A model generated the notes under the pieces. It was not told where the DNA came from. It did no database searches and was given only the letters and a program-made list of their open reading frames with translations. From Brachionus plicatilis (taxonomy: Eukaryota > Rotifera > Eurotatoria > Ploima > Brachionidae), in NCBI GenBank assembly GCA_010279815.1, contig QEOQ01000204.1:1745246-1809245 (forward strand): a DNA stretch of 64,000 nt, read 5' to 3'. The position numbers and the translations under genes were made by a program. Below, piece after piece: positions 47,673-60,875 of the stretch. Positions within the stretch are counted from its first letter, which is position 1, and every line of letters starts with the position of its first letter.

Positions 47673-48029
47673 CACTTTGTGTTGTCTCTTTACATTGAAA
47701 ATTTTAAATAATTTAAGGTAAATTGCTTTAATAAAGCTTTTATTATTATTTTTTGTTTAAAATTATAAATTTTTATAATAAAAAATGCTTGATAAAAATA
47801 AGATTTCAATTTTGAAAGAAAAATTTTTTGAAATATAAATGAGTATTTTTTGATTATAATATGATTAAAGTATTTATATTAGCATTCAATCTGACTCGAA
47901 TGACCTTCAATAAAATAAAAACAAGCTGATTTTTGTTATTTCTTTTTTTTTGTTTTCAAAATTATTTATCAATTCAAGCATAAAAGAATTTTATTATCTT
48001 TTTTTGCTAAAACAAAATTTAAAAAATTT
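47673..48029. other. A+T-rich 5' flank of the sphingosine kinase gene
   Basis: Promoter side of the minus-strand kinase gene. No motif stands out. Confidence 0.5.
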
Positions 48030-48852
48030 GTTCGACAGTTTCCTTAATCTTTAAAATAAAAAAATTTGTTTTTATTTTTTATTGCTTCAGTTTTTGCTAA
48101 TTTCTGAAATTAGGCAAACATCTTTCAAATAAAAATTGCCAGAATTAATCATTTTTAAATCAAAAGTTAATTTTTCATAATTGAACAATGAAAATTCAAA
48201 ATTAAAAAAAAGTTGTAATGATTTAACTTTTCTAAATTAATAATTCGTTAATATAAATTTATAAATTGACAAAAAAGATAAACAATTTTTTTGAAAATAT
48301 CATTTTGAACTATTTATATGCAATTTAAGTACATAATTTCAGAACAAAAATATCTATTAATATTTTTTTTCAAAGAAAATCGTTGTAATTTGAATATTGT
48401 AATTTAATATAAACAAATATTAGAAGAATAAATTAAAATTTTTATTAAATTTTTTATTATTTTTAAAAAGAAATAGTTAAAAAAAAGGAGTAAAAAATAC
48501 GACTTTTTTCGGTAGATAGTGTGAAGTTTGACCTGCAATCTCCCATTTCGTTTTGGAGATTCTAAAACTAGACAAAATTCTTAAAAATGTTTTGTTTGAC
48601 TCTCAATTTTTTTGTTATTAAAAACTATTAGTAGAATTTTTTTTTAAATAAATTTCAAAATTATTTTTCACGATACTGTAATAAGGTGGTAAAAATTTTA
48701 ACACGGTATAAGTTTTTCAGAAATTATAAATTTTCATTTAATGTAAATCTTGGAAAATAAATAAATAAAAAAAGAGATAAATACTCCATGCATACATGAG
48801 TTTTACCACAGTTTGATTATTTTAATTTAATTTAGCTATTTTTTTAATTTGA
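48030..48852. repeat. Dispersed 0.82-kb repeat, copy 1
   Basis: Nearly the whole stretch recurs at 55065-55888 in the same orientation, with scattered substitutions and small indels. It includes a distinctive less A+T-rich phrase, GGTAGATAGTGTGAAGTTTG followed by ACCTGCAATCTCCC, at 48511. No terminal inverted repeats, target duplication or coding capacity was seen. Confidence 0.8.
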
Positions 48853-50481
48853 TTATAATATATTTTAAATAAAAGACGCAACCCCTTTTATCCGATCTTA
48901 AAAATTTGCTTTTCTTGATATTTTAAGTCGGCTCACTATAAATTATTTTGCTAAGCGCGCTGTAATAGATATGCAGATTTTAAAATTAAAATATTTTCCT
49001 ATTTAATTAAAACTTTTTTGGTTTTTTAGGGAAAAAAGCATCAAACTTTTAAAAAACCTATTTAATATCAACAAGCATATAAAAATTGTTAAATGTTTTT
49101 TGATTGTTTAAATTTATTTAAATATTACTCATATTTAAATAGAAACAGCTAATTATTAGATTTTTATTTTATCAGTTTATTTCCCGGTTTTTCTTTAATT
49201 GAACCTTTTATTGTGCTTGAAAAAGTTTGATTCTGGAAATTAAAGGATGATAACTTTTCGATGAATATATATGTTAAATCTCAAATTGTGATTACATCAT
49301 TTTCATCATTTAAAATAACTTACGCTATTTTTATAGTGTTTTTCGATATAATTTTATCCCTCATAGTTGAATCGAAACCGAGACATAATGACGCAAACAT
49401 TACTAAAATTAATTTTCTAACATGAAGATATGTTCTCTTCATTTTGTCACAAAAAACAAAAACAGCTGAAGTTTCCTTATTGTCACACCAGTACCTAGTT
49501 TTGTGAGATAAAAGTCAAAAGCATTGATTAAAATTATTGATTGAAATTCAATTAGTTCTTGAAACCTCAAATTAATAAAAAAAAAGTCGCTTTTATTTAA
49601 CATGAATTTTTAAGATATCGATGGAAATCAAAACAAATATATTTGCAATTTTTCAACTCAATTCCCAATGTCCGAATTTTAAACTAACTGGATTAAATTC
49701 CAACCATATTCTGAGTTTTGGTTTGGAGTCAAACTGAACGTTTCAAAGAGAACATGCTCGATAATAATTACTCATTTTTTGATTTTAAAATAAAATTTAA
49801 AATAATTAAATACTAATTGATTCAAATTGACTTGAAATATGAAAATGACTTTTAAAAAATAAATCATGTGAGAGTAAAGCTGAAGATATTAAAATTGACA
49901 AATCTTAATAATTAATAAATTTTTTCTAAAATTGCAATTTTTTTAATAAAAAAGAATTTAAAATTTTTGTTTGCATTATTACTTAAGAAAGAGAAATGTA
50001 ACCTTAGCAATAACCTTTTTTAAACAACTAGTTTTTTTTTTTTTATTCAAATTTACTAGATTTTTATTAAAATTTTTTGTTTAAAAAAAAATGAAAAAAA
50101 CAAAATAAAATAGAAAATAGTTTATTGCTTTTTTAAAGAAAAAATCAGTTCATTTTTCTTAATTTTATTAATATTTTATAATATTGAATTTTATTTTAAT
50201 TTAAAAATAATTTTTTTATTGATCGCCTTTATAAATTTATGTGAATAGATTTCGTAATTTTTAGAACATATAAGCAAATTTAAAACATTTTAATATTATT
50301 CATTAAAGATTTTTATTGATTAATTTTATTATTTAATTAAAAATATCCCAAGTATGTATGTGTACTAAATATTGAAATTTTTGATAGTTACTTATGAAAT
50401 TTTAAATGATATTTGAAAATATTGACACAACAATTTTGATTTATATAAGCTTATCTTAAAGTCAAAATGACTAGTTTTTAC
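48853..50481. other. Gene-poor A+T-rich stretch
   Basis: No gene or repeat recognised on either strand. Confidence 0.55.
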
Positions 50482-50873
50482 ATACCGTATCCCCTTGTTT
50501 AGCGACGCATGCTTTAATACCATGAAAAGGATATTTGGTGCATAGTCTAACATAGACCTCGCAATGTTAAATTTTTTATTTTAAAAGTCCTATGGGTCAC
50601 ATAGTCGATACATATTAAAAACGTAGCGTTTATAATAGAAATTCAAATAGAAAAGCAGAGCTTCAAAAAAAGTCTCTATTAGAGACTCGGGGTTTTAAAC
50701 TTGAAAAAAAATTAAATATAAAAAATATTTATTGAGTTTATTTTATAGATGCGGCGTTAGAGTTATGGTAAAAAAAATATTAAAAATATTAAAAAAGTTT
50801 AATTTTAATTATTGACCCGGCATTTAAATTTAAAATTTTAAGAAAAAAAAGAGAAAAAAAAAATTAAAAAAAA

Positions 50874-51086
50874 TTATTTTTTCGATTTATTCGTAGAACC
50901 TTTCTTTCTTCCTAGTGGCTTTCTAACTGAACCATTCTTGTTGTAAACAACTGGCGTACTAACACTTGTTGAAGTATTTTGTATATTTTGTTGTATTGGG
51001 ATATCTTGCAATGGCAAACGTTGAACGGTGTGACCCTGTTGTGTACCGACAACAATGGGAATATTATTATTCTGACTATATATTGG
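50874..51086 (-). pseudogene. Mirrored left-arm copy of the AT-hook-like coding piece (no start codon)
   Basis: The minus strand encodes the same Gln/Thr/Val-rich piece and basic tail as 51177-51410. It loses its frame at the loop: a TGA lies upstream and no ATG is available. It is a partial copy produced by the palindrome. Confidence 0.6.
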
Positions 51087-51176
51087 TAATCATCTTCTCA
51101 AGTAAATTTAGCCCCTATTTCACAAACACCAAATATTTACCAGTGTATATCATCAGTACAAATCCCATTAGATATA

Positions 51177-51410
51177 ATGATGGTTCGAAACGATCCACCA
51201 AAATATAGTCAGAATAATAATATTCCCATTGTTGTCGGTACACAACAGGGTCACACCGTTCAACGTTTGCCATTGCAAGATATCCCAATACAACAAAATA
51301 TACAAAATACTTCAACAAGTGTTAGTACGCCAGTTGTTTACAACAAGAATGGTTCAGTTAGAAAGCCACTAGGAAGAAAGAAAGGTTCTACGAATAAATC
51401 GAAAAAATAA
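51177..51410 (+). CDS. Small AT-hook-like protein or fragment in the palindromic element
   Basis: An ATG in the loop opens 77 codons. The body is polar (IPIVVGTQQGHTVQRLPLQ) and the C-terminus is strongly basic: VRKPLGRKKGSTNKSKK. A Lys/Arg-Pro-x-Gly-Arg-Lys core resembles an AT-hook, which binds A+T-rich minor grooves and is common in transposon and chromatin proteins. Starting in the loop, it may be the last exon of a longer transposon protein rather than a complete gene. No family assignment. Confidence 0.4.
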   Translation: MMVRNDPPKYSQNNNIPIVVGTQQGHTVQRLPLQDIPIQQNIQNTSTSVSTPVVYNKNGSVRKPLGRKKGSTNKSKK

Positions 51411-51802
51411 TTTTTTTTAATTTTTTTTTTCTCTTTTTTTTCTTAAAATTTTAAATTTAAATGCCGGGTCAATAATTAAAATTAAACTTTTTTAATATTT
51501 TTAATATTTTTTTTACCATAACTCTAACGCCGCATCTATAAAATAAACTCAATAAATATTTTTTATATTTAATTTTTTTTCAAGTTTAAAACCCCGAGTC
51601 TCTAATAGAGACTTTTTTTGAAGCTCTGCTTTTCTATTTGAATTTCTATTATAAACGCTACGTTTTTAATATGTATCGACTATGTGACCCATAGGACTTT
51701 TAAAATAAAAAATTTAACATTGCGAGGTCTATGTTAGACCATGCACCAAATATCCTTTTCATGGTATTAAAGCATGCGTCGCTAAACAAGGGGATACGGT
51801 AT

Positions 51803-54800
51803 TTATTGACTTTTCAATATTTTTAAAAGTAAAAGTCTAATTAAAGATTATCAAACTTATGTCAATAAATTATTCAATTTTACTTTTGAACCAAACGGTT
51901 AAAATGGATCATCATAATTGCTTTTCGCAGTTTCGACCTTCTAGAAAACTATAATATTATTTGTTTATTTATTTATTCTAATTAATTTAAAGCCCCATGG
52001 GCAGAATAATAATTCGTGAAAACAGAAAGTAGAGAATAAAATAAAATTTAAAATATAATTTAAAATGAAACACATTAGTTAAAATATTACATAAAACCAT
52101 TAAATTGGAAATGTCTTTAACAAATAAAAATTTAGAAAATATTTATTTTCTATTTTACAATTAATAATCTTATTTATTTTTCGGAGAAAAACTTAACTTT
52201 CTCAAAATTGAGCATTGTGAAATTTCATACAAAACTTCCAATATAAAAATGAAAAAATCTTATAATTTTACCTCTTTCAAAAATTTGTTAGGCTACTTGA
52301 GATGGATCCAACCTCTGATTCATGTTTTCGTTAATGTGAAAATAGATTCATTTGTCATCACAAGTGTGAAAAACCGTTTATCAAGAGAATTTTTTAATAA
52401 TTTTTAAACGGGCCATTTAATATCATAATACCGTTGTTTGAAATAACTAAGCATCGTATTTTTACTTTATTTATCAATTTTGATGTACTTATACCACTTG
52501 ATAATTGGCAAATATTAAGCTTGGTATTGCTCTCAACAGCCATGTGCATCAGCAAATTATCGGTCTTAGAGTTTCTTTCTTCCTTCAAAGGGTGGTGTCA
52601 CCTTAGTTTTTTAAGAAATCCTGAACATTTCTTACTCTGAGTTGTAGCTGATGCCATTTGGATGCTTTTTCTAATGATGACGTGACCAAATTTTAAAATT
52701 TTTTATCTAAAATTTCCTATTTTATAACAAGTTTTAAAATCAAACAAACAAAGAATTAAGGGTAATAATTTTGAAAAGCTGTCAATTTTTTTAGTTTGAC
52801 ATATTAGCTAACACAATATATAAAATAAATTCAAGTTTGAGAATTGCGAAAGAACTAGAATGAAAATAACTAGACTTTAAAAATGCCGATTTATTATTTT
52901 TGAACTTAAAATAACTAAAAAAAAAATTTTTTTCAAAATTTGAACTGATAATATTTTTATTAATTTTTCTAAATTGTATTAAAATTTTGAATTAAACATA
53001 ATTATACTTAATAATTAAAATCAACAGATAGACGCTTAGATCGAATTGGGCCAGAGAAGAATAATATGGTGGTACAATTAGAAATTATTTTACAAATTAG
53101 ATCAATATTTGGATGATTTAGAATATTATGGTATGAATTTTAATGAAAAATGTGAGTCCTGTCTGTTTTATTTAAATCTCAATAATTCTATATTTCGCTT
53201 CATATAGTGAACAAAATATGAACAAAAAATTTAAAAAAAGTTAAATAAAAAATTGTTTTTTTAAATTTAATTAAATATTGGAAAACTAGCATCAAACTTA
53301 ATTTTTAAAATAAATTCAAATTTTTATATTAATTAAGTGATTTTATGATAAGTTAGTCATTTTTATATTCATCTAGTAAAATTGGTAAAAAATCAGTAAT
53401 TTTAGCTAATGAATTAGCAAACGCTATAAAAAATATCTAAAAATATTATAACTTATCCTAGCATTTTATCCTTTCACTAAAATAAACGAGCATTGTGTCA
53501 TTTCTTTTCTTGGTCCAGAATTTAAAAAAAATTTAAATAAATAACATTTTATTATGTTTTTTTAAAAACAAAAAACAATGTTCACATTGACAAAAAAATA
53601 TAAACTTTTGTTAAAATTCGTTTACAAGGCATAAAGATTCCCGAGTTTCAAGAACGAGTTAAATGACTCCTTTGGAGCTTCTGCATTAGTTTATTAATTA
53701 ATTAATTACCGCATTATATTTTAAACCCCTGTAACAACTTTTTGGTTAGAAATATTGAAGTGTTCAAGATAAGCCTGAAAGCTCTGAAAACATTTAATTA
53801 ATCAATTTACAAATTGCTTAAATCTCTAAAGACATTTTTTATTTTGATAATTTGTGTTTTATTTATTAAGTTTGTCGTTTTAACAAAATATTTTGTTTGA
53901 TCTATTTTTAGGAAAAAAATGCCACTATTTGACTAAGCATATGCTTATTGCTAAACATAGTTATTAGTATATAAAAATTTAAAAAAAAACAAAATTTTGT
54001 GCCAAAAAATTTATTTTTAAACAATTAAGAGCAAAACTATTTATATTTTTAGAGATTTAAAATTAAATATATTTGACTCTTAAAATTCAAAGGATAAATG
54101 ATAAATAAAGGAGGCAATTTAATCTGTCTTGCTTCCACGGAAAGTTGAATTGACTTAATCATGGTAAAAAATCTTTTTCCTAAAGACTGAGTCAGAATAC
54201 ACAATTAATTTTAATAAGCTATTTTGATCAATAATTGATTTAAAGGATTTTGTTTTTTTTAATCAATACCTTGAGCATTTCCTTAGGATTCAGGGATTTA
54301 TTTGTTTTTCTAGAGGCTTAAGATTGAAGTGAGAGATTACTCGTGCTTACTCATTGGAAGCATTTTTCTTAAAACGATAACAAAAACTTGTGCTTATTTT
54401 CAGGAAATGTATTGATAACTTTGTCTAATATTATTTTTTAGTTTTACGGTTTACGATCCAGAAATAATGTTAAACGATGTAATTATAAAAAAAAATCGAT
54501 TTCTAGTTCTCAATCTAGATTGCTTATGCTTTTTAGATGTGAATCTTTATACTTAACTACAAAGCAGCATGCAATCAATAGACTTGAATTCATTTTTTAA
54601 TTAATCTAATCTTGAAATAAAAATCAGATACAAGTTTTTTCAGTAGTTTTTATTCTCATAAAATTATATTTAGGTTTGCGCTGGACAAAACTACACCACT
54701 ATCTAAATTATTCATTTTTTAATTTGAAAACATAGATTTGAATTTATGAAAACTTAGGAAAGCCAATTTTTAGACGGGTTTCAATATATCTCAGGTCAGA

Positions 54801-54960
54801 GTTTTTGATTTAAAAAAAAATAGATGTTAAACATCTTTAGCTTTACCTCACATAATTAGATTTAAGTGTACATTCTCTACAAAGTTCTCTGTCTAATCTT
54901 TAAAACGATATGTCAAGATATTTTCAAAAAAAAACATTGGATCTATTCCTGCTCTAAAAA
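51803..54960. other. Gene-poor A+T-rich stretch
   Basis: More than 3 kb without a supported gene. Overlapping open frames at 52394-52640 on both strands have no recognisable similarity and are listed among rejected items. Confidence 0.5.
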
Positions 54961-55064
54961 GAGGAAAAAATTAGAGTTTTTTTCGGTAGATAGTGTAAAG
55001 TTTGACCTGCACCTTTCGATTTGGTTTTGTAGATTCTAAATCAAGTTGTATCATTTTTTTACTA
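54961..55064. repeat. Extra diverged copy of the GTAGATAGTGT phrase
   Basis: TTTTCGGTAGATAGTGT followed by AAAGTTTGACCTGCA lies about 80 bp before repeat copy 2, which carries the same phrase again at 55546. Copy 1 at 48030 has no such upstream extra copy. Confidence 0.6.
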
Positions 55065-55888
55065 AATCGACAGTTTTCTTAATCTTTAAGATAAAATAAT
55101 TTGTTTTTATTTTTATTGCTTCATTTTTTGCTAATTTCTGAAATTAGGCAAACATTTTTCAAATAAAAATTGCCAGAATTAATCATTTTTAAATCAATAG
55201 TTAATTTTTCATAATTGAACAATGAAAATTCAAAATTAAAAAAAAATTGTTATGATTCAACTTTTCTAAATTAATAATTCGTTAATATAAATTTATAAAA
55301 TAACAAAAAAGATAAATAATTTTTTTTTAAATATCATTTTGAACTATTTATATGCAATTTAAGTTTATAATTTCAAAACAAAAATATCTATTAATATTTT
55401 TTTACAAAGAAAATCGTTGTAATTTGAATATTGTAATTTAATATAAACAAATATTAGAAGAACAAATCAAATTTTTTATTAAATTTTTTTATTATTTTTA
55501 AAAAGAAATAGTTAAAAAAAAAGAGTAAAAAATACGAGTTTTTTCGATAGATAGTGTGAAGTTTGACCTGCAATCTCCCATTTCGTTTTGGAGATTCTAA
55601 AACTAGACAAAATTCTTAAAAATGTTTTGTTTAACTCTCAATTTTTTGTGATTAAAAACTATTAGAATTTTTTTTTAAATAAATTTCAAAATTATTTTTC
55701 ACGATTCTGTAATAAGGTGGTAAAAATTTTAACTCGGTATAAGTTTTTCAGAAATTAAAAATTCTCATTTGATGTAAATCTTGGAAAATATATAAAAAAA
55801 AAAAAGATAAATCAAAATACTCCATGCATACATGAGTTTTACCACAGTTTGATTATTTGAATTTAATTTAGCTATTTTTTTAATTTGA
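55065..55888. repeat. Dispersed 0.82-kb repeat, copy 2
   Basis: Direct-orientation partner of 48030-48852. Similarity ends sharply on the right after ATTTTTTTAATTTGA, where the flanks become unrelated. Non-coding; identity of the repeat unknown. Confidence 0.8.
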
Positions 55889-58800
55889 ACAAAACATAAT
55901 TTTCATCATTTTCATCTTTAAATACTTTAGTTTTAATCCATTCATACTTATTTCCTGACTGCATGGTGAAATATTAAAGTTATCAAATTGTGATGGAAAT
56001 TATTTTTATTTTTTTTTAATTATTATTTTATTAAATGACTAGTCAAATCTTTAATAGGCTATATTTTTCATAACCGTGAAGTTTTATCAATTCGATGATT
56101 TCAATTCAGAATACTTCAAACAATAAGGGATGTATTTTGTATGGAAAAAGAAGCAGGTAAACACTATCATAAAAACAGTGTTGCAAGCATCTAATAGTTA
56201 AAAGGCTTTTTTGATATTGTTTTTTTACCATTCCCGAAATTTTTACTTAATGTAAGAATATAGAGGTAAACTGTTCACTTAGAATAAATATCTTTGATTA
56301 TTTTTTCAAAAGAATCTAAAAAAAACATTGGATTTTTGAAAAAAATGTTATAAATTCCATAATATTAAGTAAAACCTATATTATTTTCCACATCGTTTAC
56401 AATAAAATGGATTCTCAAATTTTTTTTAATTTGAAGTGAATTATTTAGCTGTATAAAATTATGATACACATTCGATTAATTATTATTTATAACGCTAAAT
56501 TGTTAAATATAAAAATTAAAAGCTAAAAAATTAGATAATGTTTCTTTATTTTATGTTTTTATATTTTACGTTTTATTTTTTTGTGTTTATGCGCCAAACG
56601 CCATCCTCTTATGGTTAGTGGTATAAAAATCGAGGAAAAGAAGTGGGCCAGGTTTTAAGGTATCTAAAAAATTAAATTTTTACAAAAAAGAAAAATGTTG
56701 TTTTAAAATTAAATTAATCGCTTTAATTTAATAATGATTTTAATTTTTTCGAATTAGTCTAAAATATGTAAAATTAATTAGATATTCATTTCAAAGCCAA
56801 AAGTTTGAATATAATAGTTATATTTTAGTTATATTCTTTAGAAATTTAATGAATTTATTAATACTAAAAAAAAATAGTTTTTAAAATTGAATTTTGTCTT
56901 TGAAATTTTAAATTTAAATGAATCGAAAATAAATACAAAAACGATCGATTTGAAAGGAAACGATTTCTCAACGTTTTTTAGCAGGTTTTTTTAAAATACG
57001 GACTATTGATGTACTAATTTAAAATAGCATCTAATTAAAATAAAATAAAAAAGATTTTAACCAAATTTGACGGTACAATTTACAATAAAAGATTAATCCT
57101 TTCCTAGTTATCCCAAAATAGGAAATTTTCATGATTTTGTTCAAAATTATATTTTAAATTTGTTTCAATTATTGATCTATACAATTTTTAAAATATTTTA
57201 TAGACTTTTTTTCCAATTTTTTTAAACATAATAACGCCGAATATTTGAATGAAAGAATGGCGAATGATTCTGAAAGAGTTTAAAATTTTCTACACTCTGG
57301 TGTATTTTTATTTAAAAAAAGGGTTGTCAAATTTTTTTATCGAAAAAAGCCAAAAAAACACCTTTTTTCAATTGAATAGAATGTTGAAGGCATCAATTTA
57401 GATTTTTTTTAAATAAACTAGACAAAAGTCCAAACAAATCTATGGTTTTCCTTTTTTGAATTTTAGCTCTATTTTATATAAATGAGGTCTCAAAATCATG
57501 TGATTTCTTTTAAACTTGAATTATTTAACTAAATTTAAACCCTATATCATTAAAAATTATTGATGTGCTACCTTGAATTTATGCTTTCTTTTTATTAGAA
57601 AATATGATTTTTAGATAAAATGAATGATTTGAAAAACATAAGATTATTTTTCAATATTTTGAAAAAATTAAATTTTTATTATCTTTTTTTTCAGAATGTA
57701 CAAATTGTTATAACACTGCTACTTTTATTTAATTTGGATGTATGATGTTCTTAAAAAGATAATTTCTTTAAGACTTTATTTAGTAGTAATTGGTCTTTTC
57801 TAGTCTAGACAAATATTAAAGACAAATAAATAATAATTATCATTAAATAAATATTGCATTATTTTATTTAAAGAAAGATTAAGCGAGATTTATAATCCCT
57901 CGAAATATATAAAGACATTCACATAATTTGAATGTTTTTGATTCAGCTGAATGGTTTCAATCCGTGAAAATCCAATTTGAGGAAACTAAAGCATCAAAAA
58001 AAAAACATTTTAATTTTTAACTTAAATTCATCACATTTTTTCAGTTAATTTTCTATATTGTTATAATTTTTTTTCCTCCAACATATAATTATAATTGTGA
58101 TAGTAATGTTGTAATACTTTTTACTGATACTCTGAACTTATTTTTCGTGAAAAATTTTTTTTTTCAATAAGTCAAAATATGAAAAAATTCTAAACAATTT
58201 TACAAGTTACCATGATTAAAAGGAGGATAAAGAAAAAAGTCACTTTTCTATTCGTTTCCAAGGTGACAATAAATATTTGCATTACCATCGACTAATGGTA
58301 TTTTAGATAATTTGAATTTTTTATTTAAGACAATTATAATGATGTAATATTTTTTTAGTCTCTTGATAAATTTTTTCTTAATGAAAATTGGAAAAATAAA
58401 ATAAAAACAAAATGAAATCAAAAAAGTACCTAATAAAATCTAAATAGCATCGTGAATTTATTCAAGTAGGATTTTTTTGTGAATACAATTTGTTGTAAAA
58501 TTTTATTTTATTAATTTCAGTATTTAATTTTAATACAACTTGATACAAAGTTCTTGTCTTTTGTTGTTTTTTTTATTAAAATTCCATGTTAAATTTTCAT
58601 TTCTTTTTGATTTTAACTAGTAAAATTAAAGTTAATAAAAATTTATTTTGAAATCATTTTTGAAATTAATAACTAAAAAATAGATTTTATTTGAATTTAA
58701 TTTGATAGTTTTGAAAGAATGTTTGAACATTTTCGAAAAAATGTTTTATCATCTCAAATAAGCTTTAAAAGCAAGACTCAATTTTCATGTTAATTTTTTT

Positions 58801-59970
58801 TCTTCACTTCTAGTTTGTTTTGTGCCATTTAATTTATCTAAAATCAATCATTTCCATTAGGCGAATTCAAAATTTAGTTCTATCAATCAACAAAATTAAT
58901 ATGCTCTTTTCGAGCCATCTGAGCTTTTGTTCTTAAGTGTTTTTATGTATTATGAAAACAAATCTGCCAAATCGAAATCATGAGCTTAATCAATATGAAT
59001 TAAAAATTAACTCAATATTTTTCATTGTCAAATTGGGTTGATTTTTTCAAATAAAAACTAAAAGTTGACTGTTTGTTTATTTCAAAATAGACATCTTTTA
59101 AGATTGTAGCATCAATCTAATCAAAAAAAGTAAAATAATATGGTAGTGTCAAAAAAAGTTGATAAGGAAAATAAAAAAAATCAAATCAGGATTAATTTTT
59201 GATTACATTTTTTGAATTTTGCACGCAAATTAAATTCAAATAATATTGGCAAATTTTATACGGATTGACTTAAGGAGTTAACATCATGCGACATGTTATT
59301 AGAAACTTTAGTTTAATTTACAGACTGGATGTCTTTTTTTGTTGACATTCGTTGAAATTTCGGGTTTCTGGTTGAGGGTTTTTTAGCAATAAGATGTGTT
59401 TTAGCTAAGATTACACAACTAATCATATGTTAAATAAGAATTTTGTTTAATAATCGATTTTTTCTATCAGGAAGCAGGTTCTAAAATTTTTTAACAAATA
59501 GTCTTTTTTAACAATTAGAAGATTGAAATAATTATTAAGCACGCTTAGAACTAAAAATATTCAGTTTAATCAAAGTATTTGGTTAAAAATTCATTTAGAC
59601 TTAGCGTTGGCGAGTCAAAATAAAGGCTTTTTTTAGCTAATTGATGACTATTTTTCAATAAAATAATTTTCGACCAAATTTTGTTTTTATTTTAAGCTTT
59701 AGAAATTTTTGATTAACAGATTGTATTTAAGTTTAAAAAAAAAGTTATTCATGTTCAGTTATTTGGGGCTATTTTTGGGGATAAAAATAATATGGATTTA
59801 TTAGAGAATTTTTTGAGTCATACAGCCTTTTTCTCAAGATGCTTTGAATATAATACCTTTTTGTGATTAATTTCTTTGCTAGATAATTTCAAACTCTTTT
59901 CAACATGTTCCTATGGCCAAACTTGGCGAACTGTTTTCCAGATGGTTATTTTGTCCAGAAACTGCATTTT
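55889..59970. other. Gene-poor A+T-rich stretch
   Basis: About 4 kb in which no coding region, RNA gene or mobile-element terminus could be recognised. Confidence 0.55.
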
Positions 59971-59979
59971 AAAAATCCA

Positions 59980-60140
59980 CAATTAAGGAGCTCATTAAGT
60001 TGGTAGAGTTGTGCTACTATTGTGCTGAACTGCTACTGAGAAGGGCTCTTATTTGAAGTACTCAAAAAATTCAAGTCACGTCTCTCTTTCTCAAGCGTTT
60101 GCATATCCTTCTTTTTCATAGGATTCCACTCTGCTAGGGC
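59980..60140. repeat. Possible tRNA-derived remnant (SINE or tRNA pseudogene)
   Basis: GGAGCTCATTAAGTTGGTAGAG resembles the D-arm/A-box of many tRNAs, and the stretch is richer in G and C than its surroundings. No closing acceptor stem and only a weak B box can be seen, so this is a guess about origin. Confidence 0.2.
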
Positions 60141-60399
60141 CAAATTTCAAAATTAATTTTAAAAATTTTAGTGTAAAGTTTGGAGCAAAATTTAAATCGA
60201 GAGCAGTGCAATTTTTACTTAGTGCTAAAATATAATAAGAAAAGCATTTATAGTTGGCACAGTTTTTCTCATAAATGGGAAAATTTGTTAAATTAAGAGA
60301 CACATATTGCATTTTCTCTGTAACCATATTATTATATTAAACCGCTAAATTAAATTTTCAAAGAAAAAATTGAAAAATAGAGTTAATCTTGAAATTTAA

Positions 60400-60475
60400 C
60401 CAGAGTTGGTTAAAAGTAAAAGTCAAGTCAAAGGCAAAGTCATGCATCTAGTGTCAAAGTGTTTTTTAGATTTTT
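60400..60475. repeat. Fragment of the CAAGTC MITE family
   Basis: CAGAGTTGGTTAAAAG followed by AAAAGTCAAGTCAAAGGC resembles the left end of the elements at 24876 and 44319. No matching right end was found nearby, so it is probably truncated. Confidence 0.4.
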
Positions 60476-60689
60476 GATCTTTTTTTGTAGGAGAAATCGA
60501 TTGATTTCGATTTAAATTAGATTCATTACTTATAAAAACAATTTTTTTTATTAATTTTTTTTTAAATTCTGGACTTTAATGAAAATTAAATCTTCAATTA
60601 CACACACTCTGACACAGGAGTCTGACCAACACACATACAAATCCTGATGAGCACACAATTGAATGTTGCTATGTTAAAAAAAAATTTAG

Positions 60690-60875
60690 ATGAAAATTTT
60701 TTTAAATCGTAAGACTTTTCATCGAGGTAATGTTTTAAAACTTACAAGAATAAGAGGTTTTGGAAAAAGAATAAAGAAACACATGACTGAGTTAATTATG
60801 AGTGATCCAGATCTGAATCCAAATCGCATATTGAAAAGATTAAAATTAAAATCTGTATTTGGAATCAATTCCTAA
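60690..60875 (+). pseudogene. Short basic open frame, possible transposon remnant
   Basis: Sixty-one codons encode a Lys/Arg-rich piece (RIRGFGKRIKKHM, DPDLNPNRILKRL). The style resembles DNA-binding or hook-like parts of transposon proteins, but no family can be named and no continuing exons were found on either side. It sits just downstream of the MITE fragment at 60400. Confidence 0.25.

Larger units (their letters stand above)
50482..51802. mobile_element. Long palindromic (foldback) element carrying mirrored gene copies
   Basis: Left arm 50482-51086 and right arm 51197-51802 are near-perfect reverse complements of about 605 bp, with a 110-bp loop at 51087-51196. The ends read ATACCGTATCCCC and GGGGATACGGTAT. 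At least one base differs between arms (ATAGTCTAAC versus ATGGTCTAAC), so the palindrome is not a trivial copy. Each arm contains the same coding piece in opposite orientation. The form suggests a foldback or long-TIR DNA transposon (Mutator-like or other), but no target-site duplication is evident and no transposase was identified. Confidence 0.75.

Noticed and set aside
50966..51318. Two frames beginning MLKYFVYFVVLGYLAMANVE, one on each strand
   Set aside because: They are the two mirror images of the antisense of the AT-hook-like frame, created by the palindrome; the hydrophobic start is the complement of its Gln/Asn-rich codons.
52394..52640. Overlapping open frames on both strands (64 and 68 codons)
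   Set aside because: No recognisable motif on either strand, no plausible continuing exons; expected length by chance in a slightly less A+T-rich patch.
60091..60327. 78-codon minus-strand frame
   Set aside because: No recognisable domain and no joining exons; overlaps the G+C-richer patch of possible tRNA-like origin.
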